From: DASSUW01 sp963740605
Lineage (GTDB): Bacteria > Actinomycetota > Thermoleophilia > Solirubrobacterales > Solirubrobacteraceae
Reading direction: 5' to 3'
DNA: 64,000 bases
Assembly: GCA_963740605.1 (NCBI GenBank)
Contig: CAVUFC010000018.1
Location: forward strand, 868,001-932,000
How positions within the stretch are numbered: position 1 is the first letter of the stretch; the number at the start of each line of letters is the position of its first letter. This document shows, in pieces, positions 15,318 through 24,252 of this stretch. Under the pieces are notes generated by a model, which was not told the DNA's origin, made no database searches, and was given only the letters and a program-made list of their open reading frames with translations. The position numbers and the translations under genes are program-made.

Positions 15318-16651
15318 GAGCGGATGAGGTCAAGCACCTCGTCGCGGCGGCGCTCCATGTCCTGCCGGGAGACCAGGCTCTCGAGGTTGAGGCGGAGCAG
15401 CGGCTCGGTGTTGGACGGCCGGACGTTGAAGTGCCAGTCGTCGTAGTCGATCGAGACGCCGTCGAGCTTCGTGATCTCGCCGTCCCCGTACCGGGCCTCG
15501 ATCTCCGCCACCTTCGCGTCGGGGTCGGCGACCGTGGAGTTGATCTCGCCCGAGATGAAGTAGTGGTCGCGCAGCGGCTTGAGCAGCTCCGCCAGCGTGG
15601 CGTCGTGGGTCGAGAGCAGCTCGAGGATCAGCAGGGCGGGGATGGTGCCGGAGTCGGCGTTGTAGAAGTCGGCGAAGTAGTAGTGGCCCGAGACCTCGCC
15701 GCCGAACGCGCCGCCCTCGTCGCGCATGCGGCGCTTGAAGAACGCGTGGCCGACCCGGTTCACGTGCGCGGTCCCGCCGAGCCGTGCGACGGTGTCCGGC
15801 ACCGCTCGCGACGCCCGCACGTCGTAGAGGATGTCCGCCCCCGGCTGCTTCTCGAGCACCGACTCGGCGAGCAGTGCGGTCATGAAGTCGCCGTCGACGA
15901 ACGTGCCGGTGTCGTCGATGAAGAAGCAGCGGTCGGCGTCGCCGTCCCAGGCGATGCCGAGGTCGGCGCCCTCGGCGCGGACCTTGTCGATGATGAACTG
16001 GCGGTTCTCCGGCAGCAGCGGGTTCGGCTCGTGGTCGGGGAACTCGCCGTCGGGCTCCCAGTACGTGGCCACGAGGTCGAGGCCGAGCTGGTCCAGCAGC
16101 GGGCCGATCATCGGGCCGGCCATGCCGTTGCCGCCGTCGACGACGACCTTCAGCGGCTTGACCCTGGCCGGGTCGATGAACATCATGGCGGCGCGCTGGA
16201 AGTCTCGGTAGATGTCGCGCGTCTCGTGCGTACCGCCTCCCGGGGCGTCCCCGAGACCTTCGTTCACCATCTCACGGATCTCCCCGATGCCCGTCTCGCC
16301 GGACAGGGCGACGGCGCCGCGCTCGACGAGCTTCGCGCCCGTGTACGCCTTCGGGTTGTGCGAGGCGGTGCACATCAGGCCGCCGTCGAGCTCCTGGGAG
16401 CCGACGAGCCAATAGAGCATCTCGGTGCCGACCATCCCGGCGTCGACGACGTGCGCGCCCTCGGCGACCATGCCGTCGCGATACCGCTGCGCCAACTCGG
16501 GCGCGGTGAGGCGCATGTCGCGGCCCAGTCCCACGCGCGGGTTGCGGCCGCCGAGCACGCGCGTGAACGCGCGCCCGACCTCGTAGGCGACGTCGCCGTC
16601 GATCTCGTCGCCGTACAGGCCGCGGACGTCGTATGCCTTGAAGATCGACAC
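15314..16651 (-). CDS. manB: Phosphomannomutase/phosphoglucomutase
   Basis: The 445-residue protein is an alpha-D-phosphohexomutase interconverting hexose 6- and 1-phosphates. It has the phosphoserine loop TASHNPKAYTG (Ser97), the metal-binding DGDADRCFFID, the sugar-binding GGEVSGHYYF, and the phosphate-binding VRPSNTEPLLRLNLE near the C terminus. The opening FKAYDVRGLYGDEID is characteristic of the PMM/PGM group. Products feed nucleotide-sugar synthesis, in keeping with the nucleotidyltransferase starting 24 bases away on the other strand. First gene of the reverse-strand operon with the MBL hydrolase and the antiporter. Confidence 0.9.
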   Translation of the reverse strand: MSIFKAYDVRGLYGDEIDGDVAYEVGRAFTRVLGGRNPRVGLGRDMRLTAPELAQRYRDGMVAEGAHVVDAGMVGTEMLYWLVGSQELDGGLMCTASHNPKAYTGAKLVERGAVALSGETGIGEIREMVNEGLGDAPGGGTHETRDIYRDFQRAAMMFIDPARVKPLKVVVDGGNGMAGPMIGPLLDQLGLDLVATYWEPDGEFPDHEPNPLLPENRQFIIDKVRAEGADLGIAWDGDADRCFFIDDTGTFVDGDFMTALLAESVLEKQPGADILYDVRASRAVPDTVARLGGTAHVNRVGHAFFKRRMRDEGGAFGGEVSGHYYFADFYNADSGTIPALLILELLSTHDATLAELLKPLRDHYFISGEINSTVADPDAKVAEIEARYGDGEITKLDGVSIDYDDWHFNVRPSNTEPLLRLNLESLVSRQDMERRRDEVLDLIRS

Positions 16652-16674
16652 GGGGACGGCAGGATACGCGCCGA

Positions 16675-17343
16675 ATGCAGGTTCTCATCCTCTGCGGCGG
16701 GCGCGGCACCCGCCTGAACGGCGAGCGCCCGAAACCGCTGCTGGAGATCGCCGGACGGCCGATCGTCGAGCACGTGATCTCCATCTACGCGCGGCAGGGA
16801 TTCAGCGACTTCGTGCTGCTCACGGGCTACCAGGGCGATCAGGTCGCCGCGTGGGCCGCCGGCACGGCGTGGCCGATCGAATGCGTCGACACGGGGGTCG
16901 ATACGCCGACCGGCGGACGGGTGCACGCGGTCCGTGACCGTCTGCGCGCGCCGTTCTGCCTCACGTACGCCGACGGGGTCGCCGACGTCGACCTCGCCGC
17001 CCTGCTTGACCATCATCGGAATTCGGCGGCGCTGGCGACCATGACCGTCGTACGGCCGGAGCTCCCGTTCGGCGTCGCCGTGCTCGACGGGGAGCGTGTC
17101 AGCGGCTTCCGCGAGAAGCCCGTCTCCGAGGAATGGGTCAACGGCGGCTTCCTCGTGCTCGAGCCGGGCGCGCTCGACTACCTCGCCGCCGACTCGGTGC
17201 TCGAACGCGAGCCGCTCGAACGCCTGGCGGCTGACGGCGTGCTCGCCGCCTACCGGCACACCGGCTTCTGGCGCTGCCTGGACACGGCGAAGGACGCGAT
17301 CGCCCTCGAAGATGCCGGTCCCGGTCGCTGGGGCGCCATCTAG
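16675..17343 (+). CDS. Sugar-1-phosphate nucleotidyltransferase (RfbF/GlmU-N-like)
   Basis: The 222-residue protein is a nucleotidyltransferase that activates a sugar 1-phosphate. It has the nucleotide-binding opening LILCGGRGTRLNGERPKPLL, the metal Asp region LTYADGVADVD, the sugar-binding FREKPVSEEWVNGGFLVLEP and the late GFWRCLDTAKD. The last two motifs resemble glucose-1-phosphate cytidylyltransferase (RfbF), although it is about 35 residues shorter than typical RfbF. Divergent from the phosphohexomutase that could supply its substrate, so the pair probably shares a pathway to a nucleotide sugar. Confidence 0.85.
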   Translation: MQVLILCGGRGTRLNGERPKPLLEIAGRPIVEHVISIYARQGFSDFVLLTGYQGDQVAAWAAGTAWPIECVDTGVDTPTGGRVHAVRDRLRAPFCLTYADGVADVDLAALLDHHRNSAALATMTVVRPELPFGVAVLDGERVSGFREKPVSEEWVNGGFLVLEPGALDYLAADSVLEREPLERLAADGVLAAYRHTGFWRCLDTAKDAIALEDAGPGRWGAI

Positions 17344-17353
17344 AATCGAACGC

Positions 17354-18103
17354 ATGGCTGGACACAGCAAGTGGGCGGGGATCAAGCACAAGAAGGCGAT
17401 CGTCGATGCGCGCCGCGGCAAGCTCTTCACCAAGCTCGCGCGCGCGATCACGGTGGCCGCGAAGGAGGGCGGGGGTGACGTCGAGGGCAACCCCGCGCTC
17501 GGGCTTGCCGTGCAGAAGGCCAGGGACGCGTCGATGCCGAAGGACAACATCGAGCGCGCGATCGCCAAGGGCACGGGTGAGGGCGCCGACGCCGACGCGC
17601 TCGAGGCCGTCATGTACGAGGGCTACGGCCCGGGCGGCGTCGCGATCCTCGTCGAGGCGCTGACCGACAACCGCAACCGCACCGGCTCGGAGATGCGCCA
17701 CATCTTCACCAAGAACGGCGGCAACCTCGGCGAGCCCGGCTCCGTCGCCTACCTGTTTGACAAGAAGGGCGTCGTCGTGATCGACGGCGAGCGCTACAGC
17801 GAGGACGACCTGATGGTCGCGATCGACGCCGGCGCCGAGGACATCGCGATGGACGCCGACGTGTTCGAGGTCCTGTGCGAGCCGTCGGACCTTGCCGCCG
17901 TGCGCGCCGCCCTGACGGACGCGGGCGTCGAGGTGGAGGAGGCGTCTGTCGCTCAGCGGCCGAAGACGCTCGTGCCTCTGGACGAGGACGGCGCGACGAA
18001 GGTTCTGCGGCTGATCGACGCTTTGGAGGATCAGGACGACGTCGACGCGGTGCACGCGAACTTCGACGTCGATGCCGAGATCCTCGAGCGGGTCGCCGGC
18101 TGA
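17354..18103 (+). CDS. yebC: YebC/PmpR family regulator or translation factor
   Basis: The 249-residue protein opens MAGHSKWAGIKHKKAIVDARRGKLFTK in register with the family signature and continues with KARDASMPKDNIERAI and YEGYGPGGVAILVE. The family has been described both as DNA-binding repressors and as ribosome-associated factors that relieve stalling. A TAGAAT -10-like box at 17341-17346 lies eight bases before the ATG, so the message may be leaderless. Position before ruvCAB is conserved in actinobacteria. Confidence 0.95.
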   Translation: MAGHSKWAGIKHKKAIVDARRGKLFTKLARAITVAAKEGGGDVEGNPALGLAVQKARDASMPKDNIERAIAKGTGEGADADALEAVMYEGYGPGGVAILVEALTDNRNRTGSEMRHIFTKNGGNLGEPGSVAYLFDKKGVVVIDGERYSEDDLMVAIDAGAEDIAMDADVFEVLCEPSDLAAVRAALTDAGVEVEEASVAQRPKTLVPLDEDGATKVLRLIDALEDQDDVDAVHANFDVDAEILERVAG

Positions 18104-18117
18104 ACGGAGCCGTTCAG
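18100..18117 (+). terminator. Small hairpin overlapping the yebC stop
   Basis: CTGAACG (18100-18106) pairs with CGTTCAG (18111-18117) around a GAGC loop; the TGA stop of yebC is in the left arm. There is no T-run, so termination is uncertain. Confidence 0.35.
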
Positions 18118-18132
18118 GGGTACCAGCCGCGC

Positions 18133-18543
18133 ATGCGGTCTCAGTGGAACCCGGCGGCGATCATGCTCGTGGCGTTGATGGCGCTCGGCAGCGTCGTGAT
18201 GTGGTTCGGCGTGCCGCTCGGGCTCATCTACGTGGCCTCCAAGCTCGCCGACGCACCCAACCCGAGCATGGGCCCGTACCTGCTCGTGCTGATCGGCCTT
18301 CCGGTCGGGATGGCCGTGGTCGGCAAGGGCCTCGGGGCCCTGAACCGCGCCCACATCCGGCTGACCGGCGCCGCGGTCGACGAGTACCGCCCGGGCTGGA
18401 CCCGCTCGATGCGGGCCGAGCGCAAGGTCGAGCGCCGCGGCGGCGTGCTCGACCGGGTGATGATCATCTCCGTCGGCCTGGCCGTGGTCCTCGCTGCGGT
18501 CTGGTTCTTCGGCTTCGCCGGTTCGTCGCTGCCCGGGGGCTAG
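18133..18543 (+). CDS. Small membrane protein, three predicted helices, function unknown
   Basis: The 136-residue protein has a hydrophobic pair near the N terminus (IMLVALMALGSVVMWFGVPL, then YLLVLIGLPVGMAVVG), a basic cytoplasmic stretch (RSMRAERKVERRGG) and a C-terminal helix (VMIISVGLAVVLAAVWFFGF). I recognise no catalytic motif. The ATG at 18133 follows yebC by 29 bases and the reading frame shows clear third-position GC bias. It is likely an inner-membrane protein carried in the yebC-ruv cluster. Confidence 0.65.
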   Translation: MRSQWNPAAIMLVALMALGSVVMWFGVPLGLIYVASKLADAPNPSMGPYLLVLIGLPVGMAVVGKGLGALNRAHIRLTGAAVDEYRPGWTRSMRAERKVERRGGVLDRVMIISVGLAVVLAAVWFFGFAGSSLPGG

Positions 18544-18612
18544 GGCTCCGACCGCCCAATCTCCGCCGGCCGCGCCAACTGCGGCTGGGTGGGGCCGGCG
18601 GCGGGTCGGGGC

Positions 18613-18700
18613 GTTGGTGTCGAGTTTTCGTCGCATAGCGAGCAAAAGACGACACCAACCGGCCGACGCGGCCGATCCTGCCTCCCTCAATGCCGCAGTT
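18613..18700 (-). repeat. Conserved-core plus hairpin element, copy B
   Basis: On the reverse strand the 33-base core occupies 18700 down to 18668, with one mismatch to copy A at 2784-2816. After 8 bases comes a hairpin formed by 18613-18634 and 18638-18659, a 22-bp stem with 18 pairs, symmetrical internal mismatches and a 3-base loop. The stem sequence (GTTGGTGTCG at its base) is unrelated to that of copy A. It fills most of the 198-base gap between the membrane protein and ruvC. Confidence 0.7.
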
Positions 18701-18747
18701 CGTCAAGGGAGGCGTCCGAGGCCCGAAGCAGAATCCCAGCCGTGTAC

Positions 18748-19239
18748 GTGATCGTCCTCGGCATCGATCCCGGCGTGGCCAACACCGGCTACGGCGTCGT
18801 CGCGCAGCAGCGCGGGCGGCTGTTCGCGCTCGACGGCGGCGTCGTCGAGACGTCGGCGGGGCTTGATCCGGCGAGGCGCCTCACCGCGATCCACCGGCGG
18901 ATCGCCGGGCTGATCGACGAGTACAAGCCCGACGCGGTCGCGCTCGAGGACGTGTACTTCGGCCAGAACGTGCGGTCGGCGTTCGCGGTCGGGCAGGCAC
19001 GCGGGGTGGTCATGCTCGCCGCCGGCCAGCGCAACATCCCGTGCGCGAGCTACACGCCGCAGCAGGTCAAGGGCGCCGTGTGCGGCAACGGGAGAGCGGC
19101 CAAGGACCAGGTGCAGCGGATGGTGCAGACGCTGCTGTCGCTGACCGAGCTGCCGCGCCCCGACCATGCGGCCGACGCGCTCGCGATCGCCATCTGCCAC
19201 ACGAACGGCGCGCCGCTGCGAGCGGCGCTGACGGCATGA
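18748..19239 (+). CDS. ruvC: Holliday junction endonuclease RuvC
   Basis: RuvC resolves Holliday junctions by paired nicks, acting with RuvAB. The translation from the GTG at 18748 (VIVLGIDPGVANTGYGVV) puts the first catalytic Asp at residue 7 as in the family. The second acidic residue is in VALEDVYFGQN, and the last pair is in PDHAADALAIAICH. A GTG two codons earlier (18742) is an equally possible start. Length about 163 residues is normal. Its stop overlaps the ruvA start. Confidence 0.95.
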   Translation: MIVLGIDPGVANTGYGVVAQQRGRLFALDGGVVETSAGLDPARRLTAIHRRIAGLIDEYKPDAVALEDVYFGQNVRSAFAVGQARGVVMLAAGQRNIPCASYTPQQVKGAVCGNGRAAKDQVQRMVQTLLSLTELPRPDHAADALAIAICHTNGAPLRAALTA

Positions 19240-19814
19240 TCGCGCTGCTCGAGGGCAAGGTTGCGGTCCGGCGGGCTGACCACGTGGTGGTCAGCGCCAA
19301 CGGCGTCGGCTACCGGCTCCTGGTGTCCGCGGAGACCCTGCGGCACGTGCCACGGGTGGGAACCGACGTGACGATCCACACCCACCTGATCGTCCGCGAC
19401 GACGCGCTGCTGCTCTACGGCTTCGCCACCGAGGAGGAGCGCGACCTGTTCCTGCTGCTGATCGGCGTCCAGGCCGTCGGGCCGAAGATGGCGCTTGCCG
19501 TCCTCTCCGGCGGCCCGCCGCGAGAAGTGCTCGGCGCCGTCGCGGCCGGCGACACCGCGCGGCTGCAGGCCGCACCCGGGATCGGCAAGCGGACGGCGGA
19601 GCGGATCGTCGTCGAGCTGCGCGAGAAGGTCGGCGCGACGACGAGCGACGACCCGATCGTGATCATGCGCGGGGACGACCCGCGGATGCTCGCCCGCGAC
19701 GGGCTGCTCGGGCTCGGCTTCAGCCCCCAGGAAGCGGACAAGCTGCTCGACGGCGCGCCCGGGGACACGCCCGAGGACCTGATCGCCCACGCACTCAAGG
19801 GCGCGCGCCGATGA
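19236..19814 (+). CDS. ruvA: Holliday junction branch migration protein RuvA
   Basis: The 192-residue protein tetramerises on Holliday junctions and recruits RuvB. Domain order is an OB-fold (MIALLEGKVAVRR to about 65), two helix-hairpin-helix motifs (LIGVQAVGPKMALAVLSGG and LQAAPGIGKRTAERIVVEL), and a C-terminal RuvB-binding three-helix domain (LGLGFSPQEADKLLDGA). Both ends overlap neighbours (ruvC by four bases, ruvB by four), so the three proteins are made together. Confidence 0.97.
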   Translation: MIALLEGKVAVRRADHVVVSANGVGYRLLVSAETLRHVPRVGTDVTIHTHLIVRDDALLLYGFATEEERDLFLLLIGVQAVGPKMALAVLSGGPPREVLGAVAAGDTARLQAAPGIGKRTAERIVVELREKVGATTSDDPIVIMRGDDPRMLARDGLLGLGFSPQEADKLLDGAPGDTPEDLIAHALKGARR

Positions 19815-20839
19815 TCCGCACCCCCGGCGCCGACCGCATCCAGGACCCGCAGCCGCGCCCCGAGGAGGACCAGGACGCCTCGCTGCGCCCCGCGGTGCTC
19901 GACGAGTTCGTCGGCCAGGACGCGCTCAAGGACCAGCTCGCGGTCTCGCTCCAGGCCGCCAAGGCGAGAAACGAGCCGCTCGACCACGTGCTGCTGGCCG
20001 GCCCGCCCGGGCTGGGCAAGACCTCGCTGGCGCAGATCGTCGCCACCGAGCTCGAGGTCCCGTTCATCCAGACCGCCGGCCCGGCGCTGGAGCGCAAGGC
20101 CGACATCGCCGCGTTCCTGTCCGCCCTCGAGCCGCGGGCCGTGTTCTTCGTCGACGAGATCCACCGTCTCCCGCGCGCGGTGGAGGAGACCTTCTATCCC
20201 GCGATGGAGGACCGGCAGCTCCCGATCACGGTTGGCGCCGGCGCCGGAGCGCGGATCGTCACGCTCGACCTCCCACCGTTCACGCTGATCGGCGCGACGA
20301 CGCGCGCGGGCCTGCTGACCACGCCGCTGCGCGACCGGTTCGGCATCCAGCACCGGCTCGACCACTATGGGGTCGACGACCTGGCGCGCATCGTCGTCCG
20401 CTCGGCCAAGGTGATCGACGTGCAGATCGACGCCGCCGGCGCCGCAGCAATCGCCGAGCGCGCCCGCGGCACCCCGCGCGTCGCCAACCGCCTGCTGCGT
20501 CGTGTGCGCGACTACGCCGAGGTGCACGGCGGCGGCGCGATCGACGCCCACCTCGCCGGCGCGGCGCTCGACCTGCTGGAGGTCGACCACGAAGGCCTGG
20601 ACCGCCTGGACCGCGAGATCCTCAGCGTCATCTGCCGCCAGTTCACCGGCGGCCCGGTCGGGCTGTCCACGCTCGCCGTCGCCGTGCAGGAGGAGGCGGA
20701 CACGATCGAGGACGTCTACGAGCCGTATCTGCTTCAGCGCGGATTCCTGCTTCGCACTCCGCGCGGGCGCTGCGCGACCGCGCACGCGTTCCGCCACCTC
20801 GGGCTCGAGCCACCTGAGAACGACTCGACGCTGTTCTGA
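19811..20839 (+). CDS. ruvB: Holliday junction branch migration ATPase RuvB
   Basis: The 342-residue AAA+ motor drives branch migration. It has Walker A GPPGLGKT (about 64-71), Walker B VFFVDEIHRL, sensor 1 LIGATTRAG, the arginine-finger region PLRDRFGI and the C-terminal winged helix with EPYLLQRGFLLRTPRGR. Length is normal. The ATG overlaps the ruvA stop. There is no yajC between ruvB and secD as in many actinobacteria; a zinc-ribbon/PAS gene sits there instead. Confidence 0.97.
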   Translation: MIRTPGADRIQDPQPRPEEDQDASLRPAVLDEFVGQDALKDQLAVSLQAAKARNEPLDHVLLAGPPGLGKTSLAQIVATELEVPFIQTAGPALERKADIAAFLSALEPRAVFFVDEIHRLPRAVEETFYPAMEDRQLPITVGAGAGARIVTLDLPPFTLIGATTRAGLLTTPLRDRFGIQHRLDHYGVDDLARIVVRSAKVIDVQIDAAGAAAIAERARGTPRVANRLLRRVRDYAEVHGGGAIDAHLAGAALDLLEVDHEGLDRLDREILSVICRQFTGGPVGLSTLAVAVQEEADTIEDVYEPYLLQRGFLLRTPRGRCATAHAFRHLGLEPPENDSTLF

Positions 20840-20877
20840 CCCAGCCTTTACACGCGCGGGACTACGCTAAGCATCCC

Positions 20878-21327
20878 ATGGCGCACCTGTTCATCTGCCC
20901 GAATTGCGGCTCGCGGACGACCGCGACCGACCGCCAGCAAGGCTTCCGAAATCAACCCCGAGGCTGCTCCAAATGCGGCTTCGGCTTCCTGTTCGAGCTC
21001 CTCGACGACTACTACCCCGCCCCAAACGCCGCCTTCTTCGTGTGCGACCAGAACGGACGCATCATCGGCTGCGGCCGCGGCTCGCGCGAGCTGACCGGCC
21101 TTTCCGACGAGAAGGTGATGGGCCGCGAGGTGCGCGAGGTACTGGGGCTGGACTTCGAGGATGACGCTGACCATGTCGCCACCGTGCTGGAATGGGGTGT
21201 CCGCCAGCTCGGCAAGGCTGTGGTCGTCAACGCCGAGGGTGATCTGCCCGCCAAGGCTGTCGCAGATCTGTTTCCGGCGTACGATGACGATGGCGGTCTG
21301 CTGCTGGTGCTCACGCCGTCGAAGTAG
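20878..21327 (+). CDS. Zinc-ribbon plus PAS-domain protein, function unknown
   Basis: The 149-residue protein begins with a four-Cys zinc ribbon (CPNC at residues 8-11 and CSKC at about 31-34) followed by a PAS-like sensor domain (FFVCDQNGRIIGCGRGSRELTGLSDEKVMGREV split over about residues 55-85). No output domain follows, so it may bind a partner through the ribbon. It occupies the place between ruvB and secDF, which suggests housekeeping co-expression. I know of no assigned function for this combination. Confidence 0.7.
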   Translation: MAHLFICPNCGSRTTATDRQQGFRNQPRGCSKCGFGFLFELLDDYYPAPNAAFFVCDQNGRIIGCGRGSRELTGLSDEKVMGREVREVLGLDFEDDADHVATVLEWGVRQLGKAVVVNAEGDLPAKAVADLFPAYDDDGGLLLVLTPSK

Positions 21328-21354
21328 CTCGTTCTACCCTTCACCAGCCCCGCA

Positions 21355-24252
21355 ATGACCGAACGTCGCCGCTCTCTCTTCGTCCTGCTGCTCGTCCTCG
21401 GGCTGCTCGCGGCTTCGCTGTTCGTCATCTCCACCAAGAAGACGACGCTCGGCCTCGACCTCCAGGGCGGCGTCCAGCTCGTCTATAAGGGCGAGCCGAC
21501 CGCGCAGCAGCCGACGGTCACGCAGCAGGCCCTGCAGCGCTCGCTGGACATCATGCGCGACCGCGTCGACGCGTTCGGCGTCGCGGAGCCCGAGCTGCTG
21601 CTCGCGGGTGGCAACCAGATCGAGGTGAACCTCCCCGGCGTCGACAACGCCGAGCGCGCGGCCCAGCAGGTGGGCTCGACCGCGCAGCTGTTCTTCTACG
21701 ACTGGGAAGCCAACGTCCTCGATCCCGAGACGTGCAAGGCGAGCCCGGACGAGAACTCCAGCGAGAAGACGCCGATCACCGGCTTCTACAAGGCGGTCAA
21801 GGCGGCCTCCAAGTGCGACCCGATCGAGGACAGCAACAACAACGCGGCTGACGCACCGCGGTACTACGCGTTCGACAAGACCTCCAAGCAGCCGCTCAAC
21901 AACGGGCAGCCCTCCGACAGCAAGGAGGCGGCGCTCGCGGACCTGACCCCGGAGCAGGCGAAGAACGCCGAGGTCGTGGAGGTGCCGACCGGGATCCTCG
22001 TCGTCCGCGACGAGAAGCCCGACGCGAACGCCCCGGACCCCGACCGCTGGTGGCTGGTCAGCGACAACCCCGGGCTCTCGGGCACCGACATCAAGAACCC
22101 GAAGCAGACCTCCGACTCGCAGGCCGGCAACGAGCCGATCGTCACCTTCGAGTTCACCAAGAAGGGCCGCGAGGCGTTCCACGCGATCACCAAGCAGATC
22201 GCCGAACGCGGCGTCGACAACTCGCTGCCGGGCGACAACCCGGTCCTGACGTCGCAGCACTTCGCGATCGTGCTCGACAACCAGCTCATCTCGGCGCCGT
22301 ACATCAACTACAACGAGAACCCGGACGGCATCGACGGCTCGACCGGCGCGCAGATCTCCGGCTCGTTCACGATCGACTCGGCGCAGGACCTGGCGAAGAT
22401 CCTCGAGATCGGCGCGCTGCCGATCCGGCTCGACCTGATCTCGCGCTCGCAGGTCTCGGCCACGCTCGGCCAGCAGGCGCTCGACCAGGGCCTCACCGCC
22501 GGCATCGCGGGCTTCGTCGTCGTCGCCCTCTTCCTCCTGATCTTCTACCGCGTCCTCGGCGTGATCGCCGTCGCCGGCATGGCGATCTACGCCCTCTACT
22601 TCTACGCGATCATCAAGCTCCTCCCGATCGTCCTGACGCTTCCGGGCATCGCGGGCCTGATCCTCACGCTCGGCGTAGCGGCCGACGCGAACATCGTCAT
22701 CTTCGAACGCGTCAAGGAAGAGGTGCGCGCCGGCCGAAGTATCGGCCAGGCGATCTCCGCGGGCTACAAGAAGGGCCTCACCGCGATCATCGACGCGAAC
22801 ATCGTCACGTTCCTGGTCGCGTTCATCCTGTTCATGCTCGCAACTGCGGGCGTGCGCGGCTTCGCGTTCACCCTCGGCGTGGGCGTCATGCTGTCGCTGC
22901 TGACCGCTGTGGTCGCGACCCAGGCGATCCTGCTCTCGCTGCGCGGCACGCGCCTGCTGAGCTCGAAGGCGGCGCTCGGCGCCCGCGACTCCAAGCCGAT
23001 CCGGTTCGACTTCATCGGCAAGTCGAAGTGGTTCTTCTCGATGTCGGGCGTGATCCTCCTCGTGTGCGCGATCGCGATGTCGGTGCAGGGCCTGAACTTC
23101 GGCATCGACTTCGAGGGCGGCACCCGGATCACCGCCGCGCTGAGCAAGCCGGCGACCGTCGACCAGGTGCACAGCATCCTGGCCAGCCAGGGCCTGAGCG
23201 ACGCCGAGGTCCAGACGATCACGAACAAGGACCTCGGCAACAACGTCGTCCAGATCAGTGCGCACGAGCTCGGCAAGGGCGGCGTCGACGGCGTGACCAA
23301 CGCGCTCCGCGACAAGTTCGGCCTGTCCGACAACCCCAGCACCCAGCAGATCGGCGCGAGCTTCGGTCAGTCGGTGGCGAAGAGCGCGATCTACGCGATC
23401 ATCGCCTCGCTGATCGTCATCGGGATCTACATCACGCTGCGCTTCCAGTGGAAGTTCGCGGTGCCGGTGATGATCGCCCTCGCACACGACCTGCTGATCA
23501 CCGGCGGCGTCTACGCATTGCTCGGCCGGGAGGTGACGGCGTCGACGGTCGCGGCGCTGCTGACCATCTTGGGCTTCTCGCTGTACGACACGATCGTCGT
23601 GTTCGACCGTGTCCGAGAGAACATCCCGCGCATGCCGAACGCCGCGTTCTCGCAGATCTACAACCGGTCGATGTCCGAGGTCATCGTGCGCTCGCTGGCC
23701 ACCAGCTTCTGCGCCGCGCTGCCGATCCTCGCGCTGCTGCTGTTCGGCGGCGACACCCTCAAGGACTTCGCGTTCGCGCTACTTGTCGGCACGCTGTCCG
23801 GCACCTATTCGTCGGTCTTCATCGCCGGCCCGGTGCTCACGCACTGGAAGGAGCGCGAGCCGGTGTACAGGGCCCGCGAGCGGCGCATCCGCCAGCAGTT
23901 CGGCGGCGAGCTGCCGGCCTACGCGGTCCCGATGGCGGGCGCGCCGGTCGACGTCGCCCCGAAGGAGAGCAGGCGCCGACGCGACCGCGTGACGCAGCCG
24001 AACGATCCGTCGCAGGGCGTCTCGCAGACCGAGTTCGCCGAGATGGTGCGCGACCTCGGCATCGAGGATGAGGAGAAGCAGCCGGCAGCTGCGCCCTCCG
24101 GCCGCCCGGCCGGCGGACGCCGTGCCCGCTCCCGCGCAAACGGCCAGACGGGACAACCCCGACCGCCGCAGAACCCGCAGCAGGACAGCGGTGACGGTTC
24201 CGGAGACAAGCCGAAGAAGCCGCGCAACCGGCGGCACGGGAGGCCGCGCTGA
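21355..24252 (+). CDS. secDF: Fused protein-export membrane protein SecD-SecF
   Basis: The 965-residue protein joins SecD and SecF, the proton-driven accessory part of the Sec translocase. The SecD half has the DLQGGVQL motif after the first helix, a long periplasmic P1 region (about 60-350) and a helix block with LTLGVAADANIVIFERVKEE. The SecF half starts near residue 545 (SKWFFSMSGVILL), with FGIDFEGGTRI and LTILGFSLYDTIVVFDRVREN. The last 100 residues are a polar Arg/Pro/Gln-rich cytoplasmic tail. Many actinobacteria keep secD and secF as separate genes, so the fusion is worth noting. Confidence 0.95.
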   Translation: MTERRRSLFVLLLVLGLLAASLFVISTKKTTLGLDLQGGVQLVYKGEPTAQQPTVTQQALQRSLDIMRDRVDAFGVAEPELLLAGGNQIEVNLPGVDNAERAAQQVGSTAQLFFYDWEANVLDPETCKASPDENSSEKTPITGFYKAVKAASKCDPIEDSNNNAADAPRYYAFDKTSKQPLNNGQPSDSKEAALADLTPEQAKNAEVVEVPTGILVVRDEKPDANAPDPDRWWLVSDNPGLSGTDIKNPKQTSDSQAGNEPIVTFEFTKKGREAFHAITKQIAERGVDNSLPGDNPVLTSQHFAIVLDNQLISAPYINYNENPDGIDGSTGAQISGSFTIDSAQDLAKILEIGALPIRLDLISRSQVSATLGQQALDQGLTAGIAGFVVVALFLLIFYRVLGVIAVAGMAIYALYFYAIIKLLPIVLTLPGIAGLILTLGVAADANIVIFERVKEEVRAGRSIGQAISAGYKKGLTAIIDANIVTFLVAFILFMLATAGVRGFAFTLGVGVMLSLLTAVVATQAILLSLRGTRLLSSKAALGARDSKPIRFDFIGKSKWFFSMSGVILLVCAIAMSVQGLNFGIDFEGGTRITAALSKPATVDQVHSILASQGLSDAEVQTITNKDLGNNVVQISAHELGKGGVDGVTNALRDKFGLSDNPSTQQIGASFGQSVAKSAIYAIIASLIVIGIYITLRFQWKFAVPVMIALAHDLLITGGVYALLGREVTASTVAALLTILGFSLYDTIVVFDRVRENIPRMPNAAFSQIYNRSMSEVIVRSLATSFCAALPILALLLFGGDTLKDFAFALLVGTLSGTYSSVFIAGPVLTHWKEREPVYRARERRIRQQFGGELPAYAVPMAGAPVDVAPKESRRRRDRVTQPNDPSQGVSQTEFAEMVRDLGIEDEEKQPAAAPSGRPAGGRRARSRANGQTGQPRPPQNPQQDSGDGSGDKPKKPRNRRHGRPR

